Assembly: GCF_003286915.1 (NCBI RefSeq)
Contig: NZ_QMFY01000020.1
Location: 1 to 64,000 of the forward strand
Direction: 5' to 3'
DNA: 64,000 bases
Source: Pseudochryseolinea flava
GTDB lineage: Bacteria; Bacteroidota; Bacteroidia; Cytophagales; Cyclobacteriaceae
In this document: in pieces, positions 54,035-63,978 of the stretch
How positions within the stretch are numbered: the first letter of the stretch is position 1
How the letters are laid out: each line of letters begins with the position of its first letter
Translations under genes and position numbers: made by a program
Notes under the pieces: model-generated
Seen by the model: only the letters and a program-made list of their open reading frames with translations
What the model was told of the DNA's origin: nothing
Databases searched by the model: none

Positions 54035-54120
54035 ACCGACGATTACTCCTAATATCCATTGTGAAAAGATTTCGAACGTTATTGTTTATTTAAATACATC
54101 CTTGCAAACCAATAGCCACC

Positions 54121-56202
54121 ATGCGTAATATCCTTATTCTTTTTATTTGCCTCGTTTTTTCTATTTCATCACTAAACGGGCAAATCAAAGTAGATCTAAA
54201 AAAATTCAACAAGAAAAGCGGCACAACCGCAGTAGCAAAAAATAATACACTTTCCGTGTCGTGGCCTGCGGGAGAAAATAAAACAGGCCAGCTACTTCTC
54301 GACCTTTCCGCTGAAAGCCCGATAATAAAAAGTATTGTACTACAAGAAGGGAATACCAAGTCACCTATCGTCTCCGACGTCGATCCTGCGTTCATTCTTA
54401 CGGTAGGAAAGCGTGACCTTGTATCACAAAACGGTTGGAATATTTTCTTCGATAAGGTTCCCAACAAACCGTTCAAATCTTATAACGTCGCCATAAAAAA
54501 ACAAGCGGCGTCCGTTTACAGTGTTGGCACCCGAACGCTGATTTCCGTTGGCACACTAAGTGCGCCTGGATTTACAGGCACCTTAGAGATAACACTATAC
54601 AATGGAAGTCCTCTACTCAACATTGCAGCGGTTATGTCGACGGATATTGATTCAACGGCAATCCTCTATGATGCCGGACTGGTTTCTAAAAAGCCAAGTT
54701 GGAATCGGATTGGCTGGAGCGATGTTGACGCACAAATAAAAAACGCGCCGCTTTCGGCCAACGATAAGGCTACTGATCTGATGGTGAAATACAGGACTAT
54801 TGTTGGCGAGCACGATCATGGTAGTTTTGCAGTCTTCCCTGCTCCACACCAATATTTCTATCCACTCGATGAAGCTTTTAATTTGAAATTTGTCTGGGCA
54901 GGAAGTCAGTATCGCAACATGATCGATGGTTACGGTATCGGCATCCGCCAAGATCTTTATGGTGACAAAAGATTTGTTCCGTGGTTCAATGCTCCCCCTG
55001 CAACAAAGCAACGTCTTAATTTCTTTGTGTTGTTGAACAGCGGAAATACATCGACCGCATTGGAGGCTGTAAAGAAATTTACCAACGCAGACCGTTACCA
55101 ATCATTGCCCGGATACAAGACTTTGACAAGCCACTTTCACAACGAATTTATTATGAAAGTTGTGCGCGCAAATAAACCTGTTCCGGCACAACCTGCTTTC
55201 ATTGACGTTTTCAAAAAGCACGGCATCGACATTGTACACCTTGGTGAATTTCACTACACGGCACATCCCAAAGGTCCCGACAGTCTTCGTCTTCAAGAAT
55301 TACATGCATTATTCGAACAATGTGAGCGACTTTCATCAAATGACTTGTTGATGCTTCCAGGTGAAGAGCCGAACGAATTTTTTGGCGGTCATTGGTTGCA
55401 ATTATTTCCACGCCCCGTGTATTGGATCATGTCGCGCGCTCAAGATAAACCGTTTGTAAGCAATGATCCTGTGTATGGAAAAGTTTATCGCATCGCCAAT
55501 GAAGAAGAAATGTTGGCGTTGCTAAAAACTGAAAACGGACTTGCATGGACAGCACACCCACGTACGAAAGGTTCGACTGGCTACCCTGACAAATACAATA
55601 CGTCGAAATTCTTCAAAGACAATCACTTTCTCGGCGCAGCATGGAAAGCAATGCCAGCGGATCTGTCACTTCCGTTTCTTGGCAAACGTGTTCTAGAACT
55701 CATGGACGACATGAACAATTGGGGCGACCGTAAGAAGGTTCTCGCAGAAGCGGATCTTTTCACCATTGAGAATGAAAACGAAATGTATGCACACTTGAAT
55801 GTCAATTACATTAAACTTGACAAGCTCCCTGCTTTCAAAGATGGTTGGCAATCGATAAACGACGCCCTGCAAAACGGCCAATTCTTCTCTTCTACTGGCG
55901 AAGTATTGATTCCGGAATTTACCGTAGACGGAAAATCATCCGGTGAAGAAATTGCAAGTGCAGACAAACCACTAAATGTGTCGTTCAAAATCAAATGGAC
56001 ATTCCCGATGAACTACGCTGAAATCATTTCAGGTGATGGTAAGAATGTTTATCGCGAAAAAATCAATCTCGACAATACCACCGCCTTCGGTGAACAAACC
56101 GTAACGAAATCAATCAACCTTAGCGGAAGAAAATGGGTTCGCCTAGAAGCGTGGGACGTCGCTGCTAACGGAGCCTTCACACAAACGATCTGGATCAAAT
56201 AA
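54121..56202 (+). CDS. Exported PHP-domain-like metallohydrolase (CehA/McbA type)
   Basis: A 693-residue exported protein with signal peptide 1-20 (SSLNGQ). The N-terminal half (about 25-330) is a beta-rich region with LEITLYNGSPLLNIAAVMSTD. From about 340 a PHP-type metal site appears in order: SHFHNEF, HGIDIVHLGEFHYTAH, LMLPGEEPNEFFGGHW, AWTAHPRTKG, and DALQNGQFFSSTGEVL near residue 590, followed by a C-terminal sandwich. Such proteins are putative metal-dependent phosphoesterases; the substrate is unknown. The next gene, GH43, starts on the base right after its stop codon, so the two are coupled and may act on one glycan. Confidence 0.7.
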   Translation: MRNILILFICLVFSISSLNGQIKVDLKKFNKKSGTTAVAKNNTLSVSWPAGENKTGQLLLDLSAESPIIKSIVLQEGNTKSPIVSDVDPAFILTVGKRDLVSQNGWNIFFDKVPNKPFKSYNVAIKKQAASVYSVGTRTLISVGTLSAPGFTGTLEITLYNGSPLLNIAAVMSTDIDSTAILYDAGLVSKKPSWNRIGWSDVDAQIKNAPLSANDKATDLMVKYRTIVGEHDHGSFAVFPAPHQYFYPLDEAFNLKFVWAGSQYRNMIDGYGIGIRQDLYGDKRFVPWFNAPPATKQRLNFFVLLNSGNTSTALEAVKKFTNADRYQSLPGYKTLTSHFHNEFIMKVVRANKPVPAQPAFIDVFKKHGIDIVHLGEFHYTAHPKGPDSLRLQELHALFEQCERLSSNDLLMLPGEEPNEFFGGHWLQLFPRPVYWIMSRAQDKPFVSNDPVYGKVYRIANEEEMLALLKTENGLAWTAHPRTKGSTGYPDKYNTSKFFKDNHFLGAAWKAMPADLSLPFLGKRVLELMDDMNNWGDRKKVLAEADLFTIENENEMYAHLNVNYIKLDKLPAFKDGWQSINDALQNGQFFSSTGEVLIPEFTVDGKSSGEEIASADKPLNVSFKIKWTFPMNYAEIISGDGKNVYREKINLDNTTAFGEQTVTKSINLSGRKWVRLEAWDVAANGAFTQTIWIK

Positions 56203-57177
56203 ATGAAAACTGCTATTACAACGCTTGCACAGTTTGTCTTTGTTTTAGCAACTGTTTTTGCTTCTACGGATGCGATTCCGCAGGTAAAAGGTGACACGAT
56301 TGAATTGGCCGACCCGACAATTTTTCCTTATGACGAAAAATTCTACCTCTATGGAACGGTCGAAAAAAGTTCACGTAATGGATTTCAGGTCTACGTTTCG
56401 CGTGATTTGAAATCATGGGAACTTTCGGAAAAGAATGATGGATACGCGCTTAAAAAAGGCGATGCCTTTGGTCGTTCCGGTTTCTGGGCGCCACAAGTGT
56501 TCTTTCACCATGGGCAGTTCTACATGGCCTACACCGCGAACGAACAAATTGCCATAGCCAAAAGCGATAGCCCGCTGGGTCCGTTCACACAAACCAAAAA
56601 AGATTCGCTGTCGTCGACGATGAAGCAAATCGATCCATTTGTTTTCATTGACGACGATGGAACGAAATATCTTTATCACGTTCGACTAACAAATGGTAAT
56701 CGCATTTTCGTATCCGAGATGAACGATGATCTTTCGGGGGTAAAATCCGAAACAACAAAAGAGTGCGTGAGTGGAATCGAACGATGGGAGAATACACAGA
56801 GCGTACCGTGGCCAGTAACAGAAGGCCCGACTGTGATTAAGCAAGATGGAATCTACTACATGTTCTATTCAGCAAATGATTTTCGAAACCCTGATTACGC
56901 CGTCGGATATGCTACCAGCAAGCATCCTCTCGGTCCGTGGACAAAATATTCAGGAAATCCAATTCTGGTAAGAGACATGTTCGGCATCAATGGCACTGGT
57001 CATGGCGATCTTTTCAAAGTAAAGCGACAGTGGTATTATGTTTTTCACACGCATCATTCCAATGCACGTACAGGGCCAAGAAAAACAGCACTTGTAAAAG
57101 CAACTTCGGCCTCACAAAATAATGGCCGATGGAAAATCGTCCCAAGTACATTTGAAATACTAAAAACCGGAAATTAA
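56203..57177 (+). CDS. Exported GH43 glycoside hydrolase (second)
   Basis: A 324-residue single-domain GH43 enzyme with an N-terminal signal (MKTAITTLAQFVFVLATVFA). Catalytic acids are D37 in LADPTIFPYD, D144 in KQIDPFVFIDDDG and E207 in PVTEGPTVIK. FWAPQVFFHHGQFYMAYTA and HGDLFKVKRQWYYVFHTHH are typical. No CBM and no T9SS tail, so probably periplasmic, unlike the GH43 in PUL 1. Likely arabinosidase or xylosidase; not decidable by eye. Directly follows the PHP-like gene. Confidence 0.88.
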   Translation: MKTAITTLAQFVFVLATVFASTDAIPQVKGDTIELADPTIFPYDEKFYLYGTVEKSSRNGFQVYVSRDLKSWELSEKNDGYALKKGDAFGRSGFWAPQVFFHHGQFYMAYTANEQIAIAKSDSPLGPFTQTKKDSLSSTMKQIDPFVFIDDDGTKYLYHVRLTNGNRIFVSEMNDDLSGVKSETTKECVSGIERWENTQSVPWPVTEGPTVIKQDGIYYMFYSANDFRNPDYAVGYATSKHPLGPWTKYSGNPILVRDMFGINGTGHGDLFKVKRQWYYVFHTHHSNARTGPRKTALVKATSASQNNGRWKIVPSTFEILKTGN

Positions 57178-57264
57178 CATCCTTTGTCCGTCATGTCAGT
57201 GAGCCGCGTCATCGCGCTGTCTTTCAAATTTGCGTATTGCCTGATTAATGCTTAGATTAGTAAG

Positions 57265-57304
57265 AGTCCATCACGTTCTATCCATGGAATTGATGGGCTT
57301 TGTT
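57265..57304 (+). terminator. Possible terminator after GH43
   Basis: AGTCCATC and GATGGGCT form an 8-bp stem (one G-T pair) around a loop that itself contains CCATGG. The following TTTGTTG is only moderately T-rich. Confidence 0.4.
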
Positions 57305-57390
57305 GTTTAGGTCATCAATCATTTTCTTTCGCGAGTAGTTCGAACACATAGTCAGTCAACTGAGATTTAGATAGTAGCTGTTTAATAATC

Positions 57391-57966
57391 ATGGTATTGA
57401 CAACACGTCAGAAGTTTACGTTCCGCTTTTCAACACCCAATTTTGTGTTGCTATTGTGCGCACTGCTTACCATAAGCGTTGCGAACTCCAAAGCAAAACA
57501 ACCGATGCTTGAATATCAGGTAAAGGCAGTTTTCTTGTACAACTTCGCACAGTTTGTAGAGTGGCCCAAACAAGCATTTACGACAGATAATGCGCCGCTG
57601 ATCATCGGTGTTTTAGGAGCGGATCCATTCGGAAGTTACCTTGATAAAACGGTGAAAGGCGAAAATGTTAATGGGCATCCTATCATCGTGAAGCGCTTCC
57701 AAAAGATTGAAGACATCAAAAACTGTCATATCCTTTTTATCAACATCACCGGTAAAGATCGCGTACGAGAAATCTGCGAGCAATTGAACGCAAAGAATGT
57801 GCTTACTGTAAGTGATATGCCAAACTTCACAAAGCAAGGTGGCATTGTAAAATTCTATGTAGAAGACAACAAAACAAAAATTCGCATAAACCTCGAAGCG
57901 TCAAAGCGTGCTGATCTCAGCATCAGTTCGAAGTTGCTTCGCGTCGCCGAAATCGTTAATAACTAG
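57391..57966 (+). CDS. YfiR family periplasmic protein (DUF4154)
   Basis: A 191-residue protein with a membrane or signal segment at about 17-35 (FVLLLCALLTISVANS). The family core is LEYQVKAVFLYNFAQFVEWP, LIIGVLGADPFGSYLD and CHILFINITGKDRV, with GGIVKFYVEDNKTKIRINLE near the end. In Pseudomonas YfiR is the periplasmic repressor of the CHASE8-containing diguanylate cyclase YfiN. Here it precedes, by 5 bases, a kinase whose sensor also looks like CHASE8, so it may hold that kinase in check. Confidence 0.88.
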   Translation: MVLTTRQKFTFRFSTPNFVLLLCALLTISVANSKAKQPMLEYQVKAVFLYNFAQFVEWPKQAFTTDNAPLIIGVLGADPFGSYLDKTVKGENVNGHPIIVKRFQKIEDIKNCHILFINITGKDRVREICEQLNAKNVLTVSDMPNFTKQGGIVKFYVEDNKTKIRINLEASKRADLSISSKLLRVAEIVNN

Positions 57967-57971
57967 TCGTT

Positions 57972-59795
57972 ATGCTAAGGAATACGCCGATCAAACAAAA
58001 ATTGATGATCGTCATTCTGCTGGTCAGTGGCGCTGTTTCGCTTTTGACGAGTGCCGCATATTTCACCTATGAAGTCATCACCTTTCGCCAAACCACGATC
58101 AGACAACTTACGCTGCTTGGACAAATCATCGCAGCCAATAGCACCGCTGCGCTTGCGTTCGATAGCCGAGAGGATGCGACAGAAACGCTTCTCGCGCTAA
58201 GGGCAGATCCAAACATTGTTGCCGCTGCACTCTACGACGTTCAGGGAAATCTATTTGCTTCTTACCCTACAAACTTACCTGACAGCACTTTTCATCCTGA
58301 AGAAAAAAGAAAGGGCTACTACTTCGAAAACAAGTTTCTATTCGGTTTTGAACACGTCGTTCAGGGTAAGAAAACTCTCGGCACATTATACATGAAGGCA
58401 GACATGCGCGTACTGAATGAGCGAATTATTCTGTACGTCAGCATTGGACTTCTTGTCATCATGACTTCCCTTCTGCTAGCCTTTTTACTTACCCGCAAAA
58501 TACAGACGCAAATTTCACAACCGATCTTAGAACTTGCTACCAAAGCAAAAGTCGTTTCTGAATTCCAAGATTATTCTGTAAGGGCTAACAAATTGGGCGC
58601 AGATGAAATTGGCACACTCACCGATGCATTCAACGCCATGCTCGCGCAGATACAGTCGCAAAATTCAGCGTTGAGTGAAAGTAGCGCCAGGATGATCGCC
58701 GTGATGAACTCAGCACTCACCGCAGTGGTGGTGATTAATTCAACAGGACATATCACGGAATGGAACTCGCATGCTGAGCAAATCTTTGGATGGTCACGTT
58801 CGGAAGCACTTGATCAAGAACTTGCCAACCTTGTGGTGCCACATCGATATCGCGACGATCATCGAAAAGGCCTACATCATTTCATAGCAACAGGCGAAGG
58901 ACCAGTTTTAAATAAACTGATCGAGATGAATGCTCTCCGACGTGATGGAACAGAATTTCCCGTAGAGCTCAGCATCAGCCCACTCAGAACTGCTCATGCT
59001 ATTGCTTTCTGTGGATTCATTACGGATATCACAAAACGAAAGCAAGCAGAAGAGGAAATACGATCTCTTAATCAAGAGCTAGAACAAAAAGTTGCCGCGC
59101 GCACGCAAGAACTGCAAATCGCCAACAAAGAGTTAGAAGCATTCTCGTATTCAGTATCGCATGACCTTCGCGCGCCGCTCCGTTCGATCAACGGTTACAT
59201 GACAATTTTTGCTGATGACTACACCAGCAAGCTTGATGACGAAGCAAAGAGGCTCATGACGATCATCCTCAACAACGCAAAAAAAATGGGGCAATTGATC
59301 GACGATCTTCTTGAGTTCTCGAAATTAGGAAGAAAAGAATTAACGAAATCTAGAATTCACATGCGAGAGATGGCGTTGTCGATTTATGACGATCTAAAAA
59401 AACCGGAGGCGCCACGTCAAGTAGAATTCACTGTACACAATATTCCTGATGTTAAAGGTGACAACGCCACAATTAGGCAAGTTTGGATCAACCTAATTTC
59501 AAACGCGCTAAAATACTCGCGACACACCAACAAAGCGGTTATCGAAATAGATGCAGAAGAACAAGACGATCTGATCACATACTTCATCAAAGACAACGGC
59601 GCTGGCTTCGATATGGACTATTACGATAAACTCTTCGGTGTATTTCAGCGACTACATACCGCTAAAGAATTTGAAGGCACCGGCGTTGGTCTCGCCATTG
59701 TTCAGCGAATCATTTCAAGACATGGGGGAAAAGTATGGGCCACAGCAACGCCTAACAAAGGTGCTACGTTCTATTTCTCGTTGCCCAAGCAATGA
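57972..59795 (+). CDS. Membrane histidine kinase: CHASE8-HAMP-PAS-HisKA-HATPase
   Basis: A 607-residue sensor kinase. Membrane segments lie at about 10-32 and 151-177 around a periplasmic domain with TIRQLTLLGQIIAANSTAALAF, the start of CHASE8. Then come HAMP (about 180-233), PAS (about 245-365), a short coiled coil (EEIRSLNQELEQKVAARTQE), HisKA with His397 in SYSVSHDLRAPLRS, and an ATPase domain with IRQVWINLISNALKYS and FEGTGVGLAIVQ. No response regulator is adjacent. Coupled to YfiR. Confidence 0.9.
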   Translation: MLRNTPIKQKLMIVILLVSGAVSLLTSAAYFTYEVITFRQTTIRQLTLLGQIIAANSTAALAFDSREDATETLLALRADPNIVAAALYDVQGNLFASYPTNLPDSTFHPEEKRKGYYFENKFLFGFEHVVQGKKTLGTLYMKADMRVLNERIILYVSIGLLVIMTSLLLAFLLTRKIQTQISQPILELATKAKVVSEFQDYSVRANKLGADEIGTLTDAFNAMLAQIQSQNSALSESSARMIAVMNSALTAVVVINSTGHITEWNSHAEQIFGWSRSEALDQELANLVVPHRYRDDHRKGLHHFIATGEGPVLNKLIEMNALRRDGTEFPVELSISPLRTAHAIAFCGFITDITKRKQAEEEIRSLNQELEQKVAARTQELQIANKELEAFSYSVSHDLRAPLRSINGYMTIFADDYTSKLDDEAKRLMTIILNNAKKMGQLIDDLLEFSKLGRKELTKSRIHMREMALSIYDDLKKPEAPRQVEFTVHNIPDVKGDNATIRQVWINLISNALKYSRHTNKAVIEIDAEEQDDLITYFIKDNGAGFDMDYYDKLFGVFQRLHTAKEFEGTGVGLAIVQRIISRHGGKVWATATPNKGATFYFSLPKQ

Positions 59796-60060
59796 TACAC
59801 ATACAAAATCTGCGAGCACTGCTCTGTCATTGTTGGAACATTACTTTTTAAATCACTTACATCAGCGTCCCTCACGAGCAACACTAACGGTTATGATCAT
59901 TACCCTACAAAGGTGTTTTTGCATCCCCTGCTACGGGCATAATCGATCGTAACACTGCATTAGGTTATTTTTTTACCGAACCGCCTTTCATATTTGCAGC
60001 CGTCAACTGAAAGTTTTTCAATCGCGGTCAACGCTGACGTACCAAAACCAACCCTCAACT

Positions 60061-62420
60061 ATGAAAATTAGAATTCTACTGGCGTTCATTTCGTTTGCCA
60101 CACTTACACATGCGCAAAATGGAAACGTAAACGGTGTGATCTACGACGAAAACGGGCAACAACTTCCTGCCGTTACTGTCACGTTAAAAGGAACACCACA
60201 TGGCACCCTCACTGAACAAGATGGTCGTTTTGAAATCAAAAATATCCCTGAAGGCTCGTACATCTTAAACGCATCAATGATTGGATCTGAGAAATTCGAG
60301 CAAGCCATCTTCATCAAGAACAATGAAACAACTACCGTTCCAACGATCAAATAAAAAGAGAATCAAAACCAGCTTGACGAGATCGTTGTCTCCGGATTAC
60401 GGGAAGAAGTTTATGTTGAACGTAAGGCTTCTGAGTCACTTAGACTGCAAGCAGATTTAATTGAAATTCCACAGAACATCAACATTGCAACGCGTCAGAC
60501 ATTGAAAGATATGGGCTTGCTTTCCAAGGGGAGATTTCGCGAATCTCCAGTGGCATCACAAAAAGTTATGGTGGAGCACTCGACATGACGTTGCAAATAC
60601 GCGGTACCAATGCAACGTACGGCACATATCGCAATGGCGTTGGGGGACCAATATGGTGGAACGCTCAAGAAGATGCTTCCATGATTGAGCGCATAGAATT
60701 CGTAAAAGGCCCTGCAGGATTTATGCTAGCGAATGCCGAACCTGGTGGACTCGTCAACACAGTAACAAAACAACCTGGCCGCGAAAGTACTCGCGAAATT
60801 ACATTCGGCGTTGGCAGTTTTAATTTAATGCGTACAACAATCGACCTCGGTGGCGAAGTAAAAAAGAACAGTCCGCTCACCTACCGGCTAAACACAGGTA
60901 TTCAAAAAAACAACGAGTTCTATCACTTCGGAGAGTTCAATAGATTTTTCATTTGTCCAGCATTAAAATATGAGTTTAATGAAAACACCAGTGTAACCAT
61001 TGAGCACAACTATGTAAAAGCGCAAGCGCAAGAAAACACACATTCATCAGTTTCTATTAACGGTGATTTTTGGGCGCTGCCTATTGACTTCGCGATTAAC
61101 GATCCTAACAATGAACCGTTTCTTGGTGCTGATGTTTATTCACGAATTTATCTAAGTCACAAGTTAAACGACGATTGGAGATTCAATGGGCAAGCAGCAT
61201 ACATGACGACCAACTGGGATGGAACATCGTTATATCTTGAAGGAATTTCTACTACAAAAGATACATTGCATCGCTCAAGCTCGATGAGCGATTGGTGGGG
61301 AAAGCTGATGAACATGCAACTATTCCTTGATGGAAAATTCAACACAGGAAAATCCGTTGAGCATAAAGTAATGGTCGGCATAGACTTTGGAGATGGTGCA
61401 GAAGGTAGTGCCTATGGTGGCACATGGGGTGAGAAAAAATTCCCATTGCTCATTCATGAACCAACCTATTATCTACCGAAAGACTCGCTTCGTTTTCGAG
61501 GAGAAACGTGGCGATGGATGGCGAGCAATCGATGGATGGCTTTGTATATCCAAGATCACATCAAAGTTTATAACAAGGTTGTGATTACGCTCGCTGGGAG
61601 ATTCACCAACCTCACCACAGGACAAGATTGGAACAGTCCACCACATGATCCAGAATACGAACTCACGGACACAAAATTTACGCCCCGACTTGGACTGACC
61701 TACCTTGTTAATGAAGACATCTCGATCTACGCGCTCCACGATGAGAGCTTTTTATCACAACGTGGTGCAATATTCGGTGGTGGAAGGTTACCCGCGTTAA
61801 CAGGTAGCAACAACGAACTTGGTGTAAAAGCCATGCTATTCAAAAAACAACTTTCGTTGAGTGCATCAGTCTACGACATTCGTAAAAATAACGTTGGCAC
61901 AACGGACCAATTACACGACGGATTCTATCTTAAAACCGGGCAAATAAAAAGCACAGGATTTGATTTCGATATGATGGGAAAAATCACGCCATCACTGGTC
62001 ATCAATGCAAACTACTCCTATGTTGATGCACGCATTACGAAAGACACTGATTTGTCTCTTATCGGATTAACCAATGCCGGAACGGTGGATCACCTTGCCA
62101 ATATTTGGATGAAGTATACGATACAGCACGGCATACTACAGGGCCTCGGCGTTGGTGTTGGCATGCAGCACACAGGAAAACGAAGTGGCGTATCGCCGGG
62201 TTGGAACAGCGGTGATGGCAATCGATACCTTCCGGATTATACTTTATATGATGCTTCGCTATCGTATACTACCGATCGATTTAGTGTAATGTTCAACATC
62301 TACAATCTAACGGATGAACGATATGCAAGTAACGGCTGGTACTATCCAGAGTTTGGTGAATGGATGTTCGATGTTGGTGCTCGGATGAATTTCCGAATAC
62401 AAACGAGCATCAAACTATAG
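60061..62420 (+). pseudogene. TonB-dependent siderophore receptor, disrupted by a stop codon and a frameshift
   Basis: A receptor of about 786 residues in two separated frames. Part 1 (60061-60354) has a signal peptide and a carboxypeptidase-like domain (VNGVIYDENGQQLPAVTVTL) and ends at a TAA at 60352; the same frame continues with NQLDEIVVSGLREEVYVER, the TonB box and plug start, so the TAA is a nonsense change, perhaps from TTA. A frameshift then occurs in the GGGG run at 60528-60531: one more G would join LLSKG to EISRISSGITKSYGG. The rest (to 62420) is an intact plug and barrel of the siderophore type, including TLQIRGTNATYGTYRNGVGG, ending MNFRIQTSIKL. Two independent lesions make a sequencing error unlikely, though the G-run alone could be one. 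It follows the YfiR/kinase pair. Confidence 0.8.
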
Positions 62421-62491
62421 GAATTGCCTCTGCCCCTGCGACCTTAATGGCACCACATTTTCTTAATTCATATCCGTAATCAAATGCGATA

Positions 62492-62698
62492 ATGGTGAAA
62501 AAGAAAAAGTCATTGCAAAAAAAAGATAGGCATGAACCGGAAGTTCCAAAAGACCTACATGATCTGTCGAAGCTGGAATTATCTGGGAGTAGCGACAACG
62601 ATACGGTATCATTGTCGGCAACCGACACGGATGAAGATGAAAATGAGGGGCTCGGCGACGGTAATATGGGTGGTCGGCGACTCGTAAAGAAACCATAA
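62492..62698 (+). CDS. Small charged hypothetical protein
   Basis: 68 residues with a basic start (MVKKKKSLQKKDRHEPEVP), an acidic middle (ATDTDEDENEGLGD) and a basic end (RRLVKKP). No family recognised. The composition fits a disordered cytoplasmic protein. A serine-rich frame on the opposite strand is likely its shadow. It could also be non-coding. Confidence 0.4.
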   Translation: MVKKKKSLQKKDRHEPEVPKDLHDLSKLELSGSSDNDTVSLSATDTDEDENEGLGDGNMGGRRLVKKP

Positions 62699-62855
62699 AA
62701 CAGGTCGTTCCCCTGGCTTAAAAGCGTCGAATAAGGCCATAATAGCCCCATTTTCGGGGAGTTTGAATAAAAAATTGACACGGTTTTCGATTTTTACTTT
62801 ACTAATACCATTACCTTTTGCACATTGCCGCCTTGAAAATTTAATTTCCTACAAC

Positions 62856-63035
62856 ATGAAAAAATTCGAAGACTTGAAGACCTTGATAGCTTCTGTAGAA
62901 GATGACATGGATAAGTTCTACAATAAGCAAAATAGCGCCGCTGGAACACGTGTTAGAAAAGCCATGCAAGATTTAAAATCATTGGCTCAAGAAATCAGAA
63001 CAGAAGTTCAAGAAACAAAAAACAAAGAAGCTTAA
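62856..63035 (+). CDS. Histone H1-like small protein
   Basis: A 59-residue protein from the ATG at 62856 (MKKFEDLKTLIASVEDDMDK). The frame is open from 62763, but the added residues are not conserved. The core AAGTRVRKAMQDLKSLAQEI and EVQETKNKEA are typical of the Bacteroidota histone H1-like (Hc1-type) proteins. Despite the name, DNA binding is not proven for these short forms. Ends in a strong terminator. Confidence 0.85.
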   Translation: MKKFEDLKTLIASVEDDMDKFYNKQNSAAGTRVRKAMQDLKSLAQEIRTEVQETKNKEA

Positions 63036-63090
63036 CGCTCATCGTGCATTAACGCGATCGACACGTTAACAGATCGCTTAACAACAATAA

Positions 63091-63126
63091 AAGCTCGCAA
63101 ATTGAATTTGCGAGCTTTCTTTTTCT
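63091..63126 (+). terminator. Strong intrinsic terminator after the histone H1-like gene
   Basis: 13-bp perfect stem (AAAGCTCGCAAAT at 63091-63103, ATTTGCGAGCTTT at 63107-63119) followed by CTTTTTCTT. DUF3667 ends 40 bases away on the other strand. Confidence 0.85.
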
Positions 63127-63159
63127 TATCACACCGTACGGGTCACACCATCAAGGTTG

Positions 63160-63978
63160 CTAAACCAAATGAATTGCGATAACAAATAGGATAAACTTAT
63201 ATACCGTCTGCACAAACGCGAATAGAAATGTAAGTAGCACAATGGTATAGATTGTTCTTATCCAGAAATTCCATTCAAAGAAACGCTTTGCTGCAAAATT
63301 AACATACAGGCCAAGTCCCAAGCCCATAATAATAACTACGAATCCCTCGCGCTCAAACAACGCCATACCCATCGATGCAAATAACATTTTTATCAGTGGC
63401 AGTAATAAAAATCCCCAAAGTATAAATACGCTCGCTATTTCAGTCGCAAATATGAAATGATCATAGTAGTATTTCCGCTTTCGAAATGCCATCGCATACG
63501 ACACGAGTGCTGTAAATGGAATAATAATGATCAACAAGAACTTCGACGTCTTTTCGCCTTTGTAGTGAAATGCTTCTTCCAATTCTTTAGGTGATAAGTC
63601 TTTTTGTTCTTGTACTTTTTCAGATAGCGACGTTGCGTACTCGCCGTACAGTGGACTTGCCAAGTGAAAGCTAAGTTTCATATTCAATCCACCAAACAAA
63701 GGAAACATCAAATAAAGAATTACAGCCATCAAGAAGAACGGAATGGGCTTAAAGTAACGTCGGCGAATTCCGTTGATGAAATCCAGTGACAATTGCCCAG
63801 GACGAAATGGCAAAACTCTTAGCGTATTAAACAATGTTCCTTCAAAATGCGTGAAGAAGTGAAAAACTTCTTCGAACAAATGCTTGAATGAACGATCATG
63901 AGAGTAAACCTTCTCACCACATTCATTGCAGTATTTCCCTGAAAATTCGTTAGAGCAGTTCTTACAGGTATTGATCAT
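63160..63978 (-). CDS. DUF3667 membrane protein with N-terminal zinc ribbon
   Basis: A 272-residue protein. The N-terminus has paired cysteines, CKNC at 5-8 and CNEC at 17-20, a probable zinc ribbon, followed by the family segment FHFFTHFEGTLFNTLRVLPFRPGQLSLDFINGIRRRYFKPIPFFL. At least four membrane segments follow (about 77-95, 150-165, 180-215, 245-270). The function of the family is unknown. Its start lies 22 bases from the window edge. Confidence 0.85.
   Translation of the reverse strand: MINTCKNCSNEFSGKYCNECGEKVYSHDRSFKHLFEEVFHFFTHFEGTLFNTLRVLPFRPGQLSLDFINGIRRRYFKPIPFFLMAVILYLMFPLFGGLNMKLSFHLASPLYGEYATSLSEKVQEQKDLSPKELEEAFHYKGEKTSKFLLIIIIPFTALVSYAMAFRKRKYYYDHFIFATEIASVFILWGFLLLPLIKMLFASMGMALFEREGFVVIIMGLGLGLYVNFAAKRFFEWNFWIRTIYTIVLLTFLFAFVQTVYKFILFVIAIHLV

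Noticed and set aside
62410-62781. 123-codon minus-strand frame rich in Ser and Phe
   Set aside because: Low-complexity composition expected opposite the acidic small gene at 62492; no family and no start context.
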